Origin: Gemmatimonadetes bacterium bin94 | GTDB lineage: Bacteria; Gemmatimonadota; Gemmatimonadetes; Longimicrobiales; Gaopeijiaceae | Length of the DNA stretch: 64,000 bases | NCBI GenBank assembly: GCA_002238865.1 | Contig: MPNE01000008.1 | Coordinates: forward strand, 62,001-126,000 | Reading direction: 5' to 3' | Shown here: positions 41,845-51,993 of the stretch, piece by piece | Position numbering within the stretch: position 1 is the first letter of the stretch | Layout: every line of letters starts with the position of its first letter | Program-made: the position numbers and the translations under genes | Notes under the pieces: generated by a model | Seen by the model: the letters and a program-made list of their open reading frames with translations, nothing else | Told to the model about the DNA's origin: nothing | Database searches by the model: none

Positions 41845-43335
41845 CTAGTTTCCTCCTGTCACGGCGGCCGGCGGCGACCCTCCCCACCAGACCGAGGGTC
41901 CCGTGAACAGCATCCCCTGGAGACCGGGGTCCACACCACTGGCCATCACGTTCGCGGAGTTACTGGCCAACTCCGATTCCGGCGTCCGGATCCGCACCGG
42001 GATGGATGGCAGGAAAGCATCCGGCACCGGGTCGATCTCGGGATAGCCGGTACGCCGCCAGTCGTTCCACGGCTCGATCGTCAGGTAGTTGGCAATCCAC
42101 TTCTCCCTGATAATCTCCTTCAGCGGGTTGGCCATCGACGCCAGCATCGGTCGCTCGGCCAGATAGGCATCGATGTCCGCCCCATCCACACCCCACTTCT
42201 CCATGATGGCCCGGATTCCTTCCCGGTAGGGCGCGTCGGCCGCGCCGGGGCCGCTCAGGATGAGCCTCGCTTCCGCTTCGGTGAACTTCGCGTCGGCAAA
42301 GCTGGCGACGTTCAGAGGCGCGTCCTCTTCCGTGAAGAAGCGGCCGACTTCGGATATTGTCGAGTCATCGGCAGGCCCCTCCGCGTTGTAGTGTCCGCGA
42401 TACACCATCTCCCCGTTCTCCATATCCCTTATGGCCGGCTCCAACATGATCGAAATCCTCGGGTCGTTGCGCTCCTTCAGCATGTCGACCGTCAATCCGC
42501 TTGCAGTGAAGAGCAGGCTGCGGTCGACGTACCGCCACAGCGGGTTTCGGGCACCCGCTCCTCCCGGGTATTCGAAGACGGCGTCGTCAGCGTTGCTGCT
42601 GAAGCCTTCGCCGAGCGCGCTGAGCGCCGCTTGTGCACGTTCCTGAGGGTTTTCACCCGGCGCGTACGCCAGGCGGAGCTGATGTCGGGCCTGGACCACA
42701 CGCGCCAGCTTGACCCAGCGAGACATGTCTCCGCCAAAGAGCAGGTCGTTCGCACCCGGGGTCCGCAGGCTCGGTTGCTTCATCGCGGCGATCGCCGCGT
42801 CCATGTCCGCGAGATTCTGCGTGTAGATGGTCGGCAGTTGGTTGTCGTAGGCCGGCGTCGGTACCGTCGCGTCGAGCGCTTCCGTGAACGGCACGGGGCC
42901 CCACAAGTCGGTCGTGTGGGCCCAGACCCATGTTGAGAGGAACTGGGCAAGTCCGAAGTAGGCGGGATCCTCGTCGGGGTCGAGTTCCTCCATCATGAGC
43001 CGGAGTTCGTTAAGCATCGTCGCGTAGTGGAAGCTCCACGCCCCGTTTGCGGAGTTGTCCTGCACCTCGTAGCGCTGGAGCTCATCGTACGAACGCGAGT
43101 CCCGGTTGTACGAGGTCTGCTGCATCCATTCCACGGTCCACTGTCCCGGGTCTCCGTAGTAGACGGTGTGCACCATGCCCGTGACGACCGCCGGGATGCG
43201 TACATCCACGCGGGCGGTCACGGGGGCGTTGGGGTCCGTATTGACGTCGAGGAAGCTATCGCAACCACCCGCAAGAACGGCCAGAAGCGCCACCGATACC
43301 GTCCGAGCCATCGTCGATTTTCCCATGTCAAACAT
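41845..43335 (-). CDS. SusD/RagB-family outer-membrane lipoprotein
   Basis: MARTVSVALLAVLAGGCDSFLDVNTDPNAP; DLWGPVPFTEAL; directly downstream of the SusC-like gene. Confidence 0.85.
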   Translation of the reverse strand: MFDMGKSTMARTVSVALLAVLAGGCDSFLDVNTDPNAPVTARVDVRIPAVVTGMVHTVYYGDPGQWTVEWMQQTSYNRDSRSYDELQRYEVQDNSANGAWSFHYATMLNELRLMMEELDPDEDPAYFGLAQFLSTWVWAHTTDLWGPVPFTEALDATVPTPAYDNQLPTIYTQNLADMDAAIAAMKQPSLRTPGANDLLFGGDMSRWVKLARVVQARHQLRLAYAPGENPQERAQAALSALGEGFSSNADDAVFEYPGGAGARNPLWRYVDRSLLFTASGLTVDMLKERNDPRISIMLEPAIRDMENGEMVYRGHYNAEGPADDSTISEVGRFFTEEDAPLNVASFADAKFTEAEARLILSGPGAADAPYREGIRAIMEKWGVDGADIDAYLAERPMLASMANPLKEIIREKWIANYLTIEPWNDWRRTGYPEIDPVPDAFLPSIPVRIRTPESELASNSANVMASGVDPGLQGMLFTGPSVWWGGSPPAAVTGGN

Positions 43336-43365
43336 GGCTATTCTCCTTTCTCCCGATACCATTGG

Positions 43366-46300
43366 TCAGAAGCTCGTCCGGAAACCGAAGGTCAAACCCC
43401 TCGTTTGTGGCGCCGGGAAGTGACGGTAGTACTGCCACGCGCTGTTTGAACCACCAGAGATATCACCTTCCGGATCGCCCATCGAGAAATCCGACCACAC
43501 GCCCAGGTTTCGCCCGGTCAGGTATAGGGTCCCACGGTCGATACCCACCCCGGCCAACAGGCTCCGCGGGATGTCGTACGAAAGCGTGACCTCCCGCAGC
43601 TTGACGAAGCCACCGGGCTCTATCTGGCCCTCGTGCTTGTCGTAGCCGTACATGAGTTCATAGTACGTCGGATCCTTGACGACTTCCTTCGTGTTGGGTT
43701 GGCCGGTCGACTGGTTGATCCCCTCAAGGGTCACTCTCGAGTACCGATCGTTGGTGAGGATGTGACGTCCGTTGCGGCCCGTTGTGTACTGGATCTCGAA
43801 GTTGAGGATCTGGCTGCCCTTGCGCATGTCCCAGAGACTCGAAAGCCCGAACCCCTTGTAGCGGATGCTGCTTCTGAGGTTGGCAAGCCAGTCCGGCAGC
43901 GCGGAGCCCAGCGGTATCTGGCTCTGGGTCCGGATGGGGAGGCCGTAGCAGTCGCCGGTCCGGTTGTACCGCACGCTCGCGCAGTTCTCGTCACCGAGGA
44001 TGAGCGCACCCATGGGCTGATCAGGGAAGCAGTAGTTGCCCGTCGCCGGCACGCAGTTGCGCTGGTAGCCGTAGCCCCAGATCACGCCGTACGGAAGGCT
44101 TTCCATGATGCGGATACTTGGCCAGGAGTAGCCCGCCAGATGGAGGTTGTCGATGCCCGGCGCCAGCTCAATGACCGAGTTCCGGTTGCGCGTCCAGTTT
44201 GCGGCGAGATCCAGGGTAAAGTCTCCGGTCTGCACCGGTCGTCCGCGAACCGACACCTCCCAACCCTGGTTGCGGAGGTCTCCGGCATTCCGGGTGATGC
44301 GGGTATACCCGCTTGACGCCGAGGCCGGCACCGAGAAGATCTGGTCATAGCTCTTCTTGTTGTAGTACGAGACATCGATGCTGGCGCGGTTGTTCAATCC
44401 GCGCATCTCAAAGCCGACCTCGATCTCCGATGTCGACTCAGGTCTGATGGTTGGATTGCCAAGCTGTGTGCCCTGGACGAATCCGACCTGCCCCCTGAAC
44501 GGGAAGCTGAGCGTCGTCGGGTCGAACTGGTAGCTCCCCTGGTGCACGCCCGGCACGCTCGCGGCGTAGTAGCGCGACGAGAGGCTGTAGGCGGGTGCGT
44601 CAGCCCCCACCCTCGCGTACGAAAGGCGTACCTTGCCGTACTGCAGCCATCCGGGACGCCAGTTGAGAGCGTCCGTGAAGACGATCCCCACGCTTGCGGA
44701 CGGGTAGATGTAGTTGTTCGCTTCCTTGGGAAGCGTCGAACTCCAGTCGTTTCGCCCCGTCAACGTGAGGTACGACCAGCCCTTGTAGTCCATGGTGACC
44801 TGGCCGTACGCCCCCAGCAGGCGCCTTTGCTCCGGCAGGTCGGCGAAGACATCCTGGTTCTCGAAGTTCTCGACGTTGTAGTAGTCCGGGATGACGATGG
44901 TGTTGCCCTGACCGGTGATACGGCTGTTCTCGGTCATCCAGATGTTGCCGCCGACCAACCCGCTGAGGTTGAAGTCCGGAGCGAGCTGGATCTGGTCCAG
45001 GCTGAGCACCAGATCGTTGTTGATCTGCGTGCGGTTGAGCTTCTCCTGACGCGTTCCGCCGGACGAGAGCCCGTCCGCGGTGCGCCAGGGTCGCTCGTTC
45101 TGATAGGTGCGCCGCTCATCGAGGTACGTGTCCAGGCCCCAGGTGTTCGTCAGCCTGAGCCCCGACACGATCGTGGCCGCGAAGCGCTGCGAGACGATCC
45201 AGCGGTTCACGTTGCTGTCTCTGTACTCGTTCTCCATCACCCACTGGTAGTGTGGGCTGTTCGAGCCCCACAGCACCGGGGTGCCATCCTCGTTCCACGC
45301 CGTCCGGATGTCGACGTTGGCGGGGATGTGGAGCAGGCTGTGATGAACGCCGCCCCAGGAGTCGGCAGGCCAGGGGTTCTGGGTGTTGATCCGCTGCACG
45401 CTCGTGGTCGACATCAGCCTGTCGGACATCTGCAGGTTGACGTTGGCGCTCAGGTTGAGCCGCTCGAGCTTCCCGGTCGGGGTGATGTCGCCCTGGTTCA
45501 GGTACGAGACACCGAACGTGTACGACCCCGCGTCTCCCAGGCTACCCGTCGCGCGGAGGGAGTTGTCCATCGACTGCGCCCTGTTGTAGAACTGTGAGCG
45601 CGTATCCTCGAAGGCGATGTCGCCCAGAGCGGCGATGACCTCCGCCGGAATGCTGTCCTTGTGGGGACCCCAATTCGGATAGCTCGAACTCGTAATCGCG
45701 CGAGTCTCGAAGCCGGTGGACGTCGGGTATCCCGGCTGACAGTAGCCACCCTCCGCCTCCCGCATGCCGTTGCAAAAGAAGCGGTCACGACCGGCGGCCC
45801 AGTCGGTGACATAGCCCGCTATGATCGGTTCGTCAAAACGTGCGGAGCTCGAGAACTCAAAGCGGACAGGCATGCCCGGCCGTCCCCGCTTCGTCGTGAT
45901 CACCACCGCGCCCGCGGCGGCCCGCGATCCGTAGAGCGCCGTGGCAGCGGCACCGCGCAGCACCGAGATCTCCTCGACGTTGGACATGTCGAAGTCTATG
46001 CCTCGGTTTCCGGCCTGCCCACGTCCGAAGATGCTCCCACCCCTCTCCGCGTCCAGGTCGATGCTGACGGGTACGCCGTCGATGATGAACAGCGGCTGGC
46101 CCGAACCCGTGAATGTCGACTGTCCACGGATCTGGATGGTCGAGGAAGCTCCTGGACGGCCGCTCGATTGAACGACCTGAATGCCCGCGGACTGGCCCTG
46201 CAGCGCCTGCACCAAGTTGACTTCCGGAGTCCGCTCCAGGACCTCCGCGCTCACCTTCTGGACCGAGTAGGTGAGGGCGCGCTGTTCTCGCTCGATGCCG

Positions 46301-46659
46301 AGCGCGGTGACCACAACCCCCTCGACCTCGATCGCCTGCTGCGTAAGTTCGAAGTCCAGCGCCACCGTGCCGCCCGCGGTGATCGTCACGGATTGCTCGG
46401 CGGCGGCATAGCCCAGGGACTGCACCCGCAACGTGTAGGTGCCTGCCGGGACGTTCAGGATGATGTAACGACCATCCGCGTTGCTGAGGGAACCGCGGTT
46501 GGTCCCGTCGATGCTAACCTGCGCACCAGACAGAGGCGCATCGTTAGCGGCGTTCGTGACGGCCCCCGTCACACTGCCGGTCTGCTGGGCCACGAGACCC
46601 GTGGCTACAAGCAGGGGGAAGACTCCCAGGCCAAGCGTTCTCACCATACTCTTCATCAT
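43366..46659 (-). CDS. SusC/RagA-family TonB-dependent receptor
   Basis: CarboxypepD_reg-like N-terminus [25 protein letters not shown]; plug [58 protein letters not shown]. Start [10 protein letters not shown] at 46659 with AAAGGAG upstream; the ORF extension to 47301 is spurious. Confidence 0.9.
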   Translation of the reverse strand: MMKSMVRTLGLGVFPLLVATGLVAQQTGSVTGAVTNAANDAPLSGAQVSIDGTNRGSLSNADGRYIILNVPAGTYTLRVQSLGYAAAEQSVTITAGGTVALDFELTQQAIEVEGVVVTALGIEREQRALTYSVQKVSAEVLERTPEVNLVQALQGQSAGIQVVQSSGRPGASSTIQIRGQSTFTGSGQPLFIIDGVPVSIDLDAERGGSIFGRGQAGNRGIDFDMSNVEEISVLRGAAATALYGSRAAAGAVVITTKRGRPGMPVRFEFSSSARFDEPIIAGYVTDWAAGRDRFFCNGMREAEGGYCQPGYPTSTGFETRAITSSSYPNWGPHKDSIPAEVIAALGDIAFEDTRSQFYNRAQSMDNSLRATGSLGDAGSYTFGVSYLNQGDITPTGKLERLNLSANVNLQMSDRLMSTTSVQRINTQNPWPADSWGGVHHSLLHIPANVDIRTAWNEDGTPVLWGSNSPHYQWVMENEYRDSNVNRWIVSQRFAATIVSGLRLTNTWGLDTYLDERRTYQNERPWRTADGLSSGGTRQEKLNRTQINNDLVLSLDQIQLAPDFNLSGLVGGNIWMTENSRITGQGNTIVIPDYYNVENFENQDVFADLPEQRRLLGAYGQVTMDYKGWSYLTLTGRNDWSSTLPKEANNYIYPSASVGIVFTDALNWRPGWLQYGKVRLSYARVGADAPAYSLSSRYYAASVPGVHQGSYQFDPTTLSFPFRGQVGFVQGTQLGNPTIRPESTSEIEVGFEMRGLNNRASIDVSYYNKKSYDQIFSVPASASSGYTRITRNAGDLRNQGWEVSVRGRPVQTGDFTLDLAANWTRNRNSVIELAPGIDNLHLAGYSWPSIRIMESLPYGVIWGYGYQRNCVPATGNYCFPDQPMGALILGDENCASVRYNRTGDCYGLPIRTQSQIPLGSALPDWLANLRSSIRYKGFGLSSLWDMRKGSQILNFEIQYTTGRNGRHILTNDRYSRVTLEGINQSTGQPNTKEVVKDPTYYELMYGYDKHEGQIEPGGFVKLREVTLSYDIPRSLLAGVGIDRGTLYLTGRNLGVWSDFSMGDPEGDISGGSNSAWQYYRHFPAPQTRGLTFGFRTSF

Positions 46660-46907
46660 CACTCTTCTCCTTTCGTGCGGATTCCAGACCAGGGATGGCC
46701 CAATCGGACCTGGCTCAATACGCGGATCGGGGCGTTGTCCCCAAAAACAGAGACACGACGGGAGTGGAGACCCCGTCTCATCGCGGAGAGTCCAGCCTGT
46801 TGCACGGTTGACTGCCGGTGAGGGTCGGCGGATTACACCTCCTAACAGTACGACCCGGCGGGCTGTCAAGCAAGAAGATTCTGTATCCCGTCTCGTATCC
46901 CGCCGGA

Positions 46908-47473
46908 TGACCTCCGCGCGGATGAAGCAGCGCTCCAAGTCGCTGTAGACGCATCCGGCGGCCGCACGCGCCACCGTACCCCGCCGGATCGTCCAGGCGC
47001 GCACTTCGTCCGGCCCGATGGTGAAAAACGACACCAGCCCGTACGGACGAACCGCGCGAGCATGGGCTCGGAGAGTCCCAGGTCCTCCAAGAAACTCCGG
47101 TTGCTCCTCGGGCTTCAGGCTGGCGATTTCCGCCTCCACACTGGCCGATAGAACCATTGCCGCGCCCCCCATTGCCTTGACTTCGTCGGCCAGGGCGGGG
47201 TCGAGTTCCTCGGCGGCACGGTCCTCGTCATCGTTTCGAAGGCGTCGATTTCGCGCACGTCCGCGCGTTCCTTTGCGGGCACGGTCCAGACGCCGCTCCA
47301 CGACGGCCAGATCCGCGAGGACGCACTCGTCGTGGAAGGCGCGCAGGTCGCCGAGCGGGTCGGGGTCGCTGTCGAGCGCGGGGTTGAGGAAGTCCCGCAG
47401 GAGCAGGCATAGCGCCTCCCGGTCGCGGATCTCCCGCAGAGTTCTGGGTGACAGAACCCGTGAACCGCCACGC
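46908..47473 (-). pseudogene. Degraded partial copy of ychF-like GTPase (cf. 51994-53034)
   Basis: Long collinear match, e.g. [32 protein letters not shown] and [44 protein letters not shown]-terminal GTPase region absent, 121-bp internal deletion, frameshift and C-terminal truncation. Confidence 0.92.
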
Positions 47474-47599
47474 AGCGTGTGGAGAAACGGAGGACTCTGT
47501 CAAGGACGGGACGGCTGAGCGTGACCATTGCATGCGGCCTGGTACGCGCCCCACCCCGGAGTAGTGGGGGCCGGGCACCGGACGCCCCCGCCCGGGCCC

Positions 47600-47744
47600 G
47601 GTGCTTGACACACGCGGGCCAAGCGCACTTTGATACTCGTTAGCGCGCCGGTGCGCTGCGCCTGAGGCTCAACGCACCGATGCCCGGAGCCACAGCGGCA
47701 ACGCACGCTCCGAGCCAATCACAACGGACCTGAGGGGATCGACC
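47600..47744 (+). promoter_or_regulatory. Conserved leader upstream of dioxygenase, shared with 25117-25256
   Basis: CCCGGTGCTTGACAC...TGATACTCG.TAGCG and GCTGCGCCTGAGGCTCAACGCACCGATGCCCG.AGCCACAGCGGCAACGCA occur in both copies; TTGACA present, but spacing to TGATAC (19-20 nt) is not ideal for a sigma70 promoter. Confidence 0.4.
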
Positions 47745-48860
47745 ATGCATCACTCGATCAGCAGCGTGGCCCAGAATCCCGATGCCCTGTCCGCAGTCTG
47801 GAACGATGGCGCAACGACCGATCTTCCCTACCTCTGGCTGCGTGACAATTGCGGGTGCAGCGAGTGTCACGTCGTGCAGACCACGGAGAAGCGGTTCCAC
47901 CTCTTCCGGGTCCCCAGGGATCTGAAACCGCTGCAGATCAGCATCGAACGCGCCGGATCCGAGGACGAGGCGATCGCCATCGCCTGGACGGACGGACACC
48001 GCACCCGCTACCGGTCGAGCGAGATCCACGGCCTCCTGAGCCGGCCTCGATTCGAACTGCGCTACTGGAATGGCCGGTTCCAGCCGCGAAGGTTCGACTA
48101 CCAGCGATTCCTGGCGAGCGATCGCGCGGCGGCGGAGCTGATCGACGAGTTTCTGCGGACCGGGGTCTGCGTACTGGTCGACGCTCCCACCGAACCGGAT
48201 TCGTCGGAGCAGCTCGCGGCCCGCCTGGGCCCGATCCGCGAGGTGCTGTTCGAGCGCATCCACAACGTCAAGCTCGATCCGAAGGGCTACAACATCGCGC
48301 ACACGGGTCTGGCCGTCGCACCGCACAACGACTTTACCAGCTACACCTGGCCGCCGAACGTGCAGGCGCTGCACATGCTCGTGAACGAGTGCGAAGGCGG
48401 CGAATCCATCGTCGTGGACGGCTTCCGCCTGCTCAACGAGCTGCGGGGCGATCACCCCGACAAGTTCGACGCGCTGTGCGAGGTGCCTGTGCCGTTCCGC
48501 ATCTTCAGCGAAGAATTCGAATGCTACGCTGTCAACCCCATGGTCGAACTCGACAGCGACGGAGCCGTCAGGATGGTGCGCTTCAACACCGCGCAGATGC
48601 AGGCCGTTCCCCTGTCGGAGCCTCGGCTGGGCGACTTCTACGCCGCCTATCACGAGCTGTCCAGACGCGTCAATGCAGACAGCAACCAGGTTTCCTTCCG
48701 GTTGGAGGGCGGGCAGATTCTGCTGTGCGCCGGGCACCGGGTGCTGCACGGCCGCACGCCGCTACGGTCAAAGGGGCAGCGCCACCTGCAGGACGCCTAC
48801 TTCGAGCACGACAACGTGCGCACTCACCTGAGGCTGCTGCGCCTCGCCGGCCGGATCTGA
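47745..48860 (+). CDS. Gamma-butyrobetaine dioxygenase-like Fe(II)/2-oxoglutarate oxygenase (BBOX/TmpA-like)
   Basis: N-terminal Zn-type motif LPYLWLRDNCGCSEC; HND (HxD) in VAPHNDFTSYTWPPNVQALHML; distal RVLHGRTPL. Confidence 0.85.
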   Translation: MHHSISSVAQNPDALSAVWNDGATTDLPYLWLRDNCGCSECHVVQTTEKRFHLFRVPRDLKPLQISIERAGSEDEAIAIAWTDGHRTRYRSSEIHGLLSRPRFELRYWNGRFQPRRFDYQRFLASDRAAAELIDEFLRTGVCVLVDAPTEPDSSEQLAARLGPIREVLFERIHNVKLDPKGYNIAHTGLAVAPHNDFTSYTWPPNVQALHMLVNECEGGESIVVDGFRLLNELRGDHPDKFDALCEVPVPFRIFSEEFECYAVNPMVELDSDGAVRMVRFNTAQMQAVPLSEPRLGDFYAAYHELSRRVNADSNQVSFRLEGGQILLCAGHRVLHGRTPLRSKGQRHLQDAYFEHDNVRTHLRLLRLAGRI

Positions 48861-48892
48861 AGACCGCAGACCCGCGCCACCGGACGGACAGC

Positions 48893-49735
48893 GTGTCGGC
48901 CGCGCTCCGCGACCTGGCCCTCGGTGCCTCCGTGGAGGTTCTGGCGCGTCAGTTGCCGCCTGCGGAAGTTCTCGCCGGCCACCTCCGGCGCGGCACTGCC
49001 GTCTATTTGCCGTTTCCGCCAAAGGGCCGCTGGCCGGACACGATCGCCGCCTGCGAACGGGTGCTGGCGGCGGGCATGAGGCCGGTGCCGCATCTGGCGG
49101 CGCGCTCGGTGCGGAGCCCGGGCGAACTCGGCGACAGGCTGTCCGCGCTGGTGGAGACGGGCGTGGACTCCCTGATGCTGGTGGCCGGAGACCACGCCGC
49201 GCCCGCCGGCCCGTACCCCGATGCCCCGACCATGCTGGAATCCGGTCTGCTCGCCGACCACGGCCTCCGCCGGCTCGGTGTCACCTCGTACCCGGATGGG
49301 CATCCCCTGGTCGGCCCGGCCGATCTGGATGAAGCACTTCGGCGCAAAACGCAGTACGCCCGGTCGACGAGTTCGGATCTCTGGGTGGTGACGCAGTTCG
49401 TGTTCGCACCCGCTCCCGCTCTCGCCTGGCTCGCGCGGACGAGGGAGGCCGGTTGCACGCTGCCGGTCCGCATCGGGGTGCCGGGGCCCGTCGCGCTGCG
49501 CACGCTGATCGGATACGCGGTTCGCTGCGGAGTCGGGGCGTCCGCACGGGCGTTGAAGCGGAAGCCCGGCGTCGCACGGTTGGCGGGCAAATGGTCACCG
49601 ACCCCCATTGCGCGGGCGCTGGCCCGGCACCTGGCCGCCCGCGAGAACGGGCTTGCCGTCGACATTCACCTGTTCACCTTCGGCGGCCTGGCGGACGCCG
49701 CCGAATGGTTGTCGACTTTGCGCGATCCCTCCTAG
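48893..49735 (+). CDS. Short methylenetetrahydrofolate reductase (MetF)-like protein
   Basis: VYLPFPPKGRWPDTIAACERVLAAGMRPVPHLAARSV...VDSLMLVAGDHAAPAGPYPDAPTMLESGLL...HLFTFGGLADAAEWL. GTG start at 48893 proposed; closely follows the dioxygenase stop. Confidence 0.65.
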   Translation: MSAALRDLALGASVEVLARQLPPAEVLAGHLRRGTAVYLPFPPKGRWPDTIAACERVLAAGMRPVPHLAARSVRSPGELGDRLSALVETGVDSLMLVAGDHAAPAGPYPDAPTMLESGLLADHGLRRLGVTSYPDGHPLVGPADLDEALRRKTQYARSTSSDLWVVTQFVFAPAPALAWLARTREAGCTLPVRIGVPGPVALRTLIGYAVRCGVGASARALKRKPGVARLAGKWSPTPIARALARHLAARENGLAVDIHLFTFGGLADAAEWLSTLRDPS

Positions 49736-51036
49736 ACCGTCGCGTCCAGGCCCCGGGCCAGCGCCACCTCTCGTGCGCTGGGGTTAACGGAGGGTCGGAA
49801 GGGAACCTCGCACACCCGCGCGCGGTCCGGTCGGCCCGGCTCGGTCGCGTATTCGTCAGGCAGCCACACGGTGAGCTCCGTGCCGACGGCCGACTTCCCG
49901 GCGGGCACGTGCCCGAGCGCGATGTTGCAGCCCAGTTCAGGGGCGTGCCACGGCGACGTCAGGTAGCCGATCGGGTCGCCGCCGTGCGCATCCGACACGA
50001 GCCAGAAGTCCGGGGCGTAGTCGTCGATGGGCCTCCCGTCCAGCGTCATCCCCACCATGACCATCGCGAACGGCCAGCGTCCGGCGTCAAGCTCGGCCCG
50101 CTGGCGCTCCAGGGCGGCCCGCCCGATGTAGTCTCCCGCCTTCTCGCGCGGCACCTGGTAGGCCAGGTTGCACTGGAACGGACTTGTCTCATGGTCGATA
50201 TCCTGTCCCCACGAAAGGATGCCGGCCTGGATCCGGCGCTGGTGGCCCGGGGCGATGACCATCAGCCGGTGCGCCTCCCCCGCCTCGAGCACCGCGCGCC
50301 ACAGCTTCTCGGCGTGCAGGGTGGCGTCACGAAGATAGATCTCGTACCCCTTCTCGCCCGAGAACCCGGACTGGGACACCAGCACGGAACACCCCGCGAT
50401 TTCCGCCTCCAGGAGCCCGTAGTACGGGATGTTCCGGATGCGCGCGCCCACCAGGTCGGCCATGAGGTCGAGCGACCTGGGTCCCTGGATCTGCACGGGA
50501 CAGACATCGATCTCGTCGATCTCCACCTCCATCCGGAGCCCGACGTTCACGCCCTGCAGCCAGAACATGAGGTCGGAGTCGGCAAGCGAGAACCAGAACT
50601 CGTCCTCGGAGAGACGCAGCAGTATCGGGTCGTTGAGGATGCCGCCCTTCTCGTTGCAGAGGATGACGTACTTCGCGTGCATCGGCTCGATGCGGGTCGC
50701 GTCCCGGGTAATCACGTAGTCGGCAAACCGCTCCGCATCCGGTCCCCTGACCCGGATCTGCCGCTCCACCGCGACGTTCCACAGCGTGACGTCGCGCGTC
50801 AGCGCTTCGTGCTCCGCCGCCGCGCCGCCATCCTCGGGCCGCACGTAGCCGCGGGGGTGGTAGATGCGGTTGTAGACGGTGGCCCGCCAGCAGCCCGCTT
50901 CATGCGAGAGATGCCAGTAGGGGGACTTCCGTATGCGTGTGGAGATGAGCAGCTCGGTCGGCGTGCGACCGCTCTGGCGAAGGTTGATCGGGACGATCCT
51001 GTCGGACTGGTCCACGCTGGTCGGTTGATGGATCAT
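49732..51036 (-). CDS. DmdA/GcvT-like THF-dependent demethylase (aminomethyltransferase fold)
   Basis: SPYWHLSHEAGCWRATVYNRIYHPRGY...DVTLWNVAVERQIRVRGPDAERFADYVITRD...GGILNDPILLRLSEDEFWFSLADSDLMFWLQGV...VQIQGPRSLDLMADL. Start 51036 preceded by AGGAGGG. Confidence 0.8.
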   Translation of the reverse strand: MIHQPTSVDQSDRIVPINLRQSGRTPTELLISTRIRKSPYWHLSHEAGCWRATVYNRIYHPRGYVRPEDGGAAAEHEALTRDVTLWNVAVERQIRVRGPDAERFADYVITRDATRIEPMHAKYVILCNEKGGILNDPILLRLSEDEFWFSLADSDLMFWLQGVNVGLRMEVEIDEIDVCPVQIQGPRSLDLMADLVGARIRNIPYYGLLEAEIAGCSVLVSQSGFSGEKGYEIYLRDATLHAEKLWRAVLEAGEAHRLMVIAPGHQRRIQAGILSWGQDIDHETSPFQCNLAYQVPREKAGDYIGRAALERQRAELDAGRWPFAMVMVGMTLDGRPIDDYAPDFWLVSDAHGGDPIGYLTSPWHAPELGCNIALGHVPAGKSAVGTELTVWLPDEYATEPGRPDRARVCEVPFRPSVNPSAREVALARGLDATV

Positions 51037-51246
51037 CGGTCCCTCCTGGAGCAGAGATCGAACCCGCGGCAACCACGCTCGCCACGGCCGGAAATGCTTG
51101 CGTCAAGCTGGGGGGGTGTGCAGTCCGCGGCAATCCAATGGCCGGATGGCAGAGCAGGCTCACCTGCCCCATACTGTGAGAGAGCCGGGGCGGCTCGGGC
51201 GGGGCGTCGGCCCGGGTGCCGCGACGATGTCGGTTGGAGAGTTGAA

Positions 51247-51963
51247 ATGACACACACGAGGAAGGGGCGCGTTGCGCGCCGTCGCAGAGTCCGGGTCGGA
51301 ATCCTCCTCCTCGTGTCCCTTGTGGCCGGATGCACCGCTCCCGACTCGGGTGCCGGCCCGTCGGCCGTGCTGCTCGATCCGGCGAACCCGGAGTGGACCC
51401 GACCTTCACCGCCCGAGTGGCGCGCTCGCTTCGAGACCAGTCAGGGGGAGTTTGTGGTTGAGGTGGTCCGGGAGCACGCGCCCATCGGGGTGGACCGCTT
51501 CTACAACCTCGTGCGGCTGGGGTACTACGACGACACCCGCTTCCACCGCGTAAGCGAGGGCTACATCGCCCAGTTCGGTCTGCACGGCAACCCCCGCGTG
51601 AACGCCGCGTGGCTACACCGGCAGATCCCCGACGACCCCGCGCACGGGAGCAATGTCCGCGGGACGCTGGCCTTTGCGATGTCCCCCGAGCCGAACACCC
51701 GCAACACGCAGATCTACATCAACCTCGAAGACAACCTGCGAAATGACGTGGAGCCCTTCGCGATCTTCGGACGGGTCGTCGAGGGAATGAATGTGCTCGA
51801 CCGCCTCTACTCGGGCTACGGGGAGCAGTCCGGCAGCGGCGTGCGGCAGGGCCGCCAGGGCCCGATTGTCGAGGGCGGAAACGAGTACCTGGACCGGGAG
51901 TTCCCACTCCTTGACCGGATCGTCCGCGCCACTCTCGTCGAGTCCCGGCCGCCCGGCGGGTGA
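51247..51963 (+). CDS. Cyclophilin-type peptidyl-prolyl cis-trans isomerase (lipoprotein)
   Basis: ILLLVSLVAGCTAPDSG; FYNLVRLGYYDDTRFHRVSEGYIAQFGLHGNP; GTLAFAMSPEPNTRNTQIYINLEDN. Confidence 0.88.
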   Translation: MTHTRKGRVARRRRVRVGILLLVSLVAGCTAPDSGAGPSAVLLDPANPEWTRPSPPEWRARFETSQGEFVVEVVREHAPIGVDRFYNLVRLGYYDDTRFHRVSEGYIAQFGLHGNPRVNAAWLHRQIPDDPAHGSNVRGTLAFAMSPEPNTRNTQIYINLEDNLRNDVEPFAIFGRVVEGMNVLDRLYSGYGEQSGSGVRQGRQGPIVEGGNEYLDREFPLLDRIVRATLVESRPPGG

Positions 51964-51993
51964 CATTGACTCCTCGCTAGCGGTCCCCGCCTT

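Noticed and set aside
46660-47301. SusC ORF apparently fused to a GTPase-like N-terminus (1311 aa)
   Set aside because: The extension is the decayed ychF remnant reading by chance into SusC; SusC has its own signal peptide and ribosome-binding site at 46659.
49453-51246. N-terminal extension of the cyclophilin ORF (836 aa)
   Set aside because: Runs antisense through the DmdA-like gene; the cyclophilin has a lipoprotein start at 51247.
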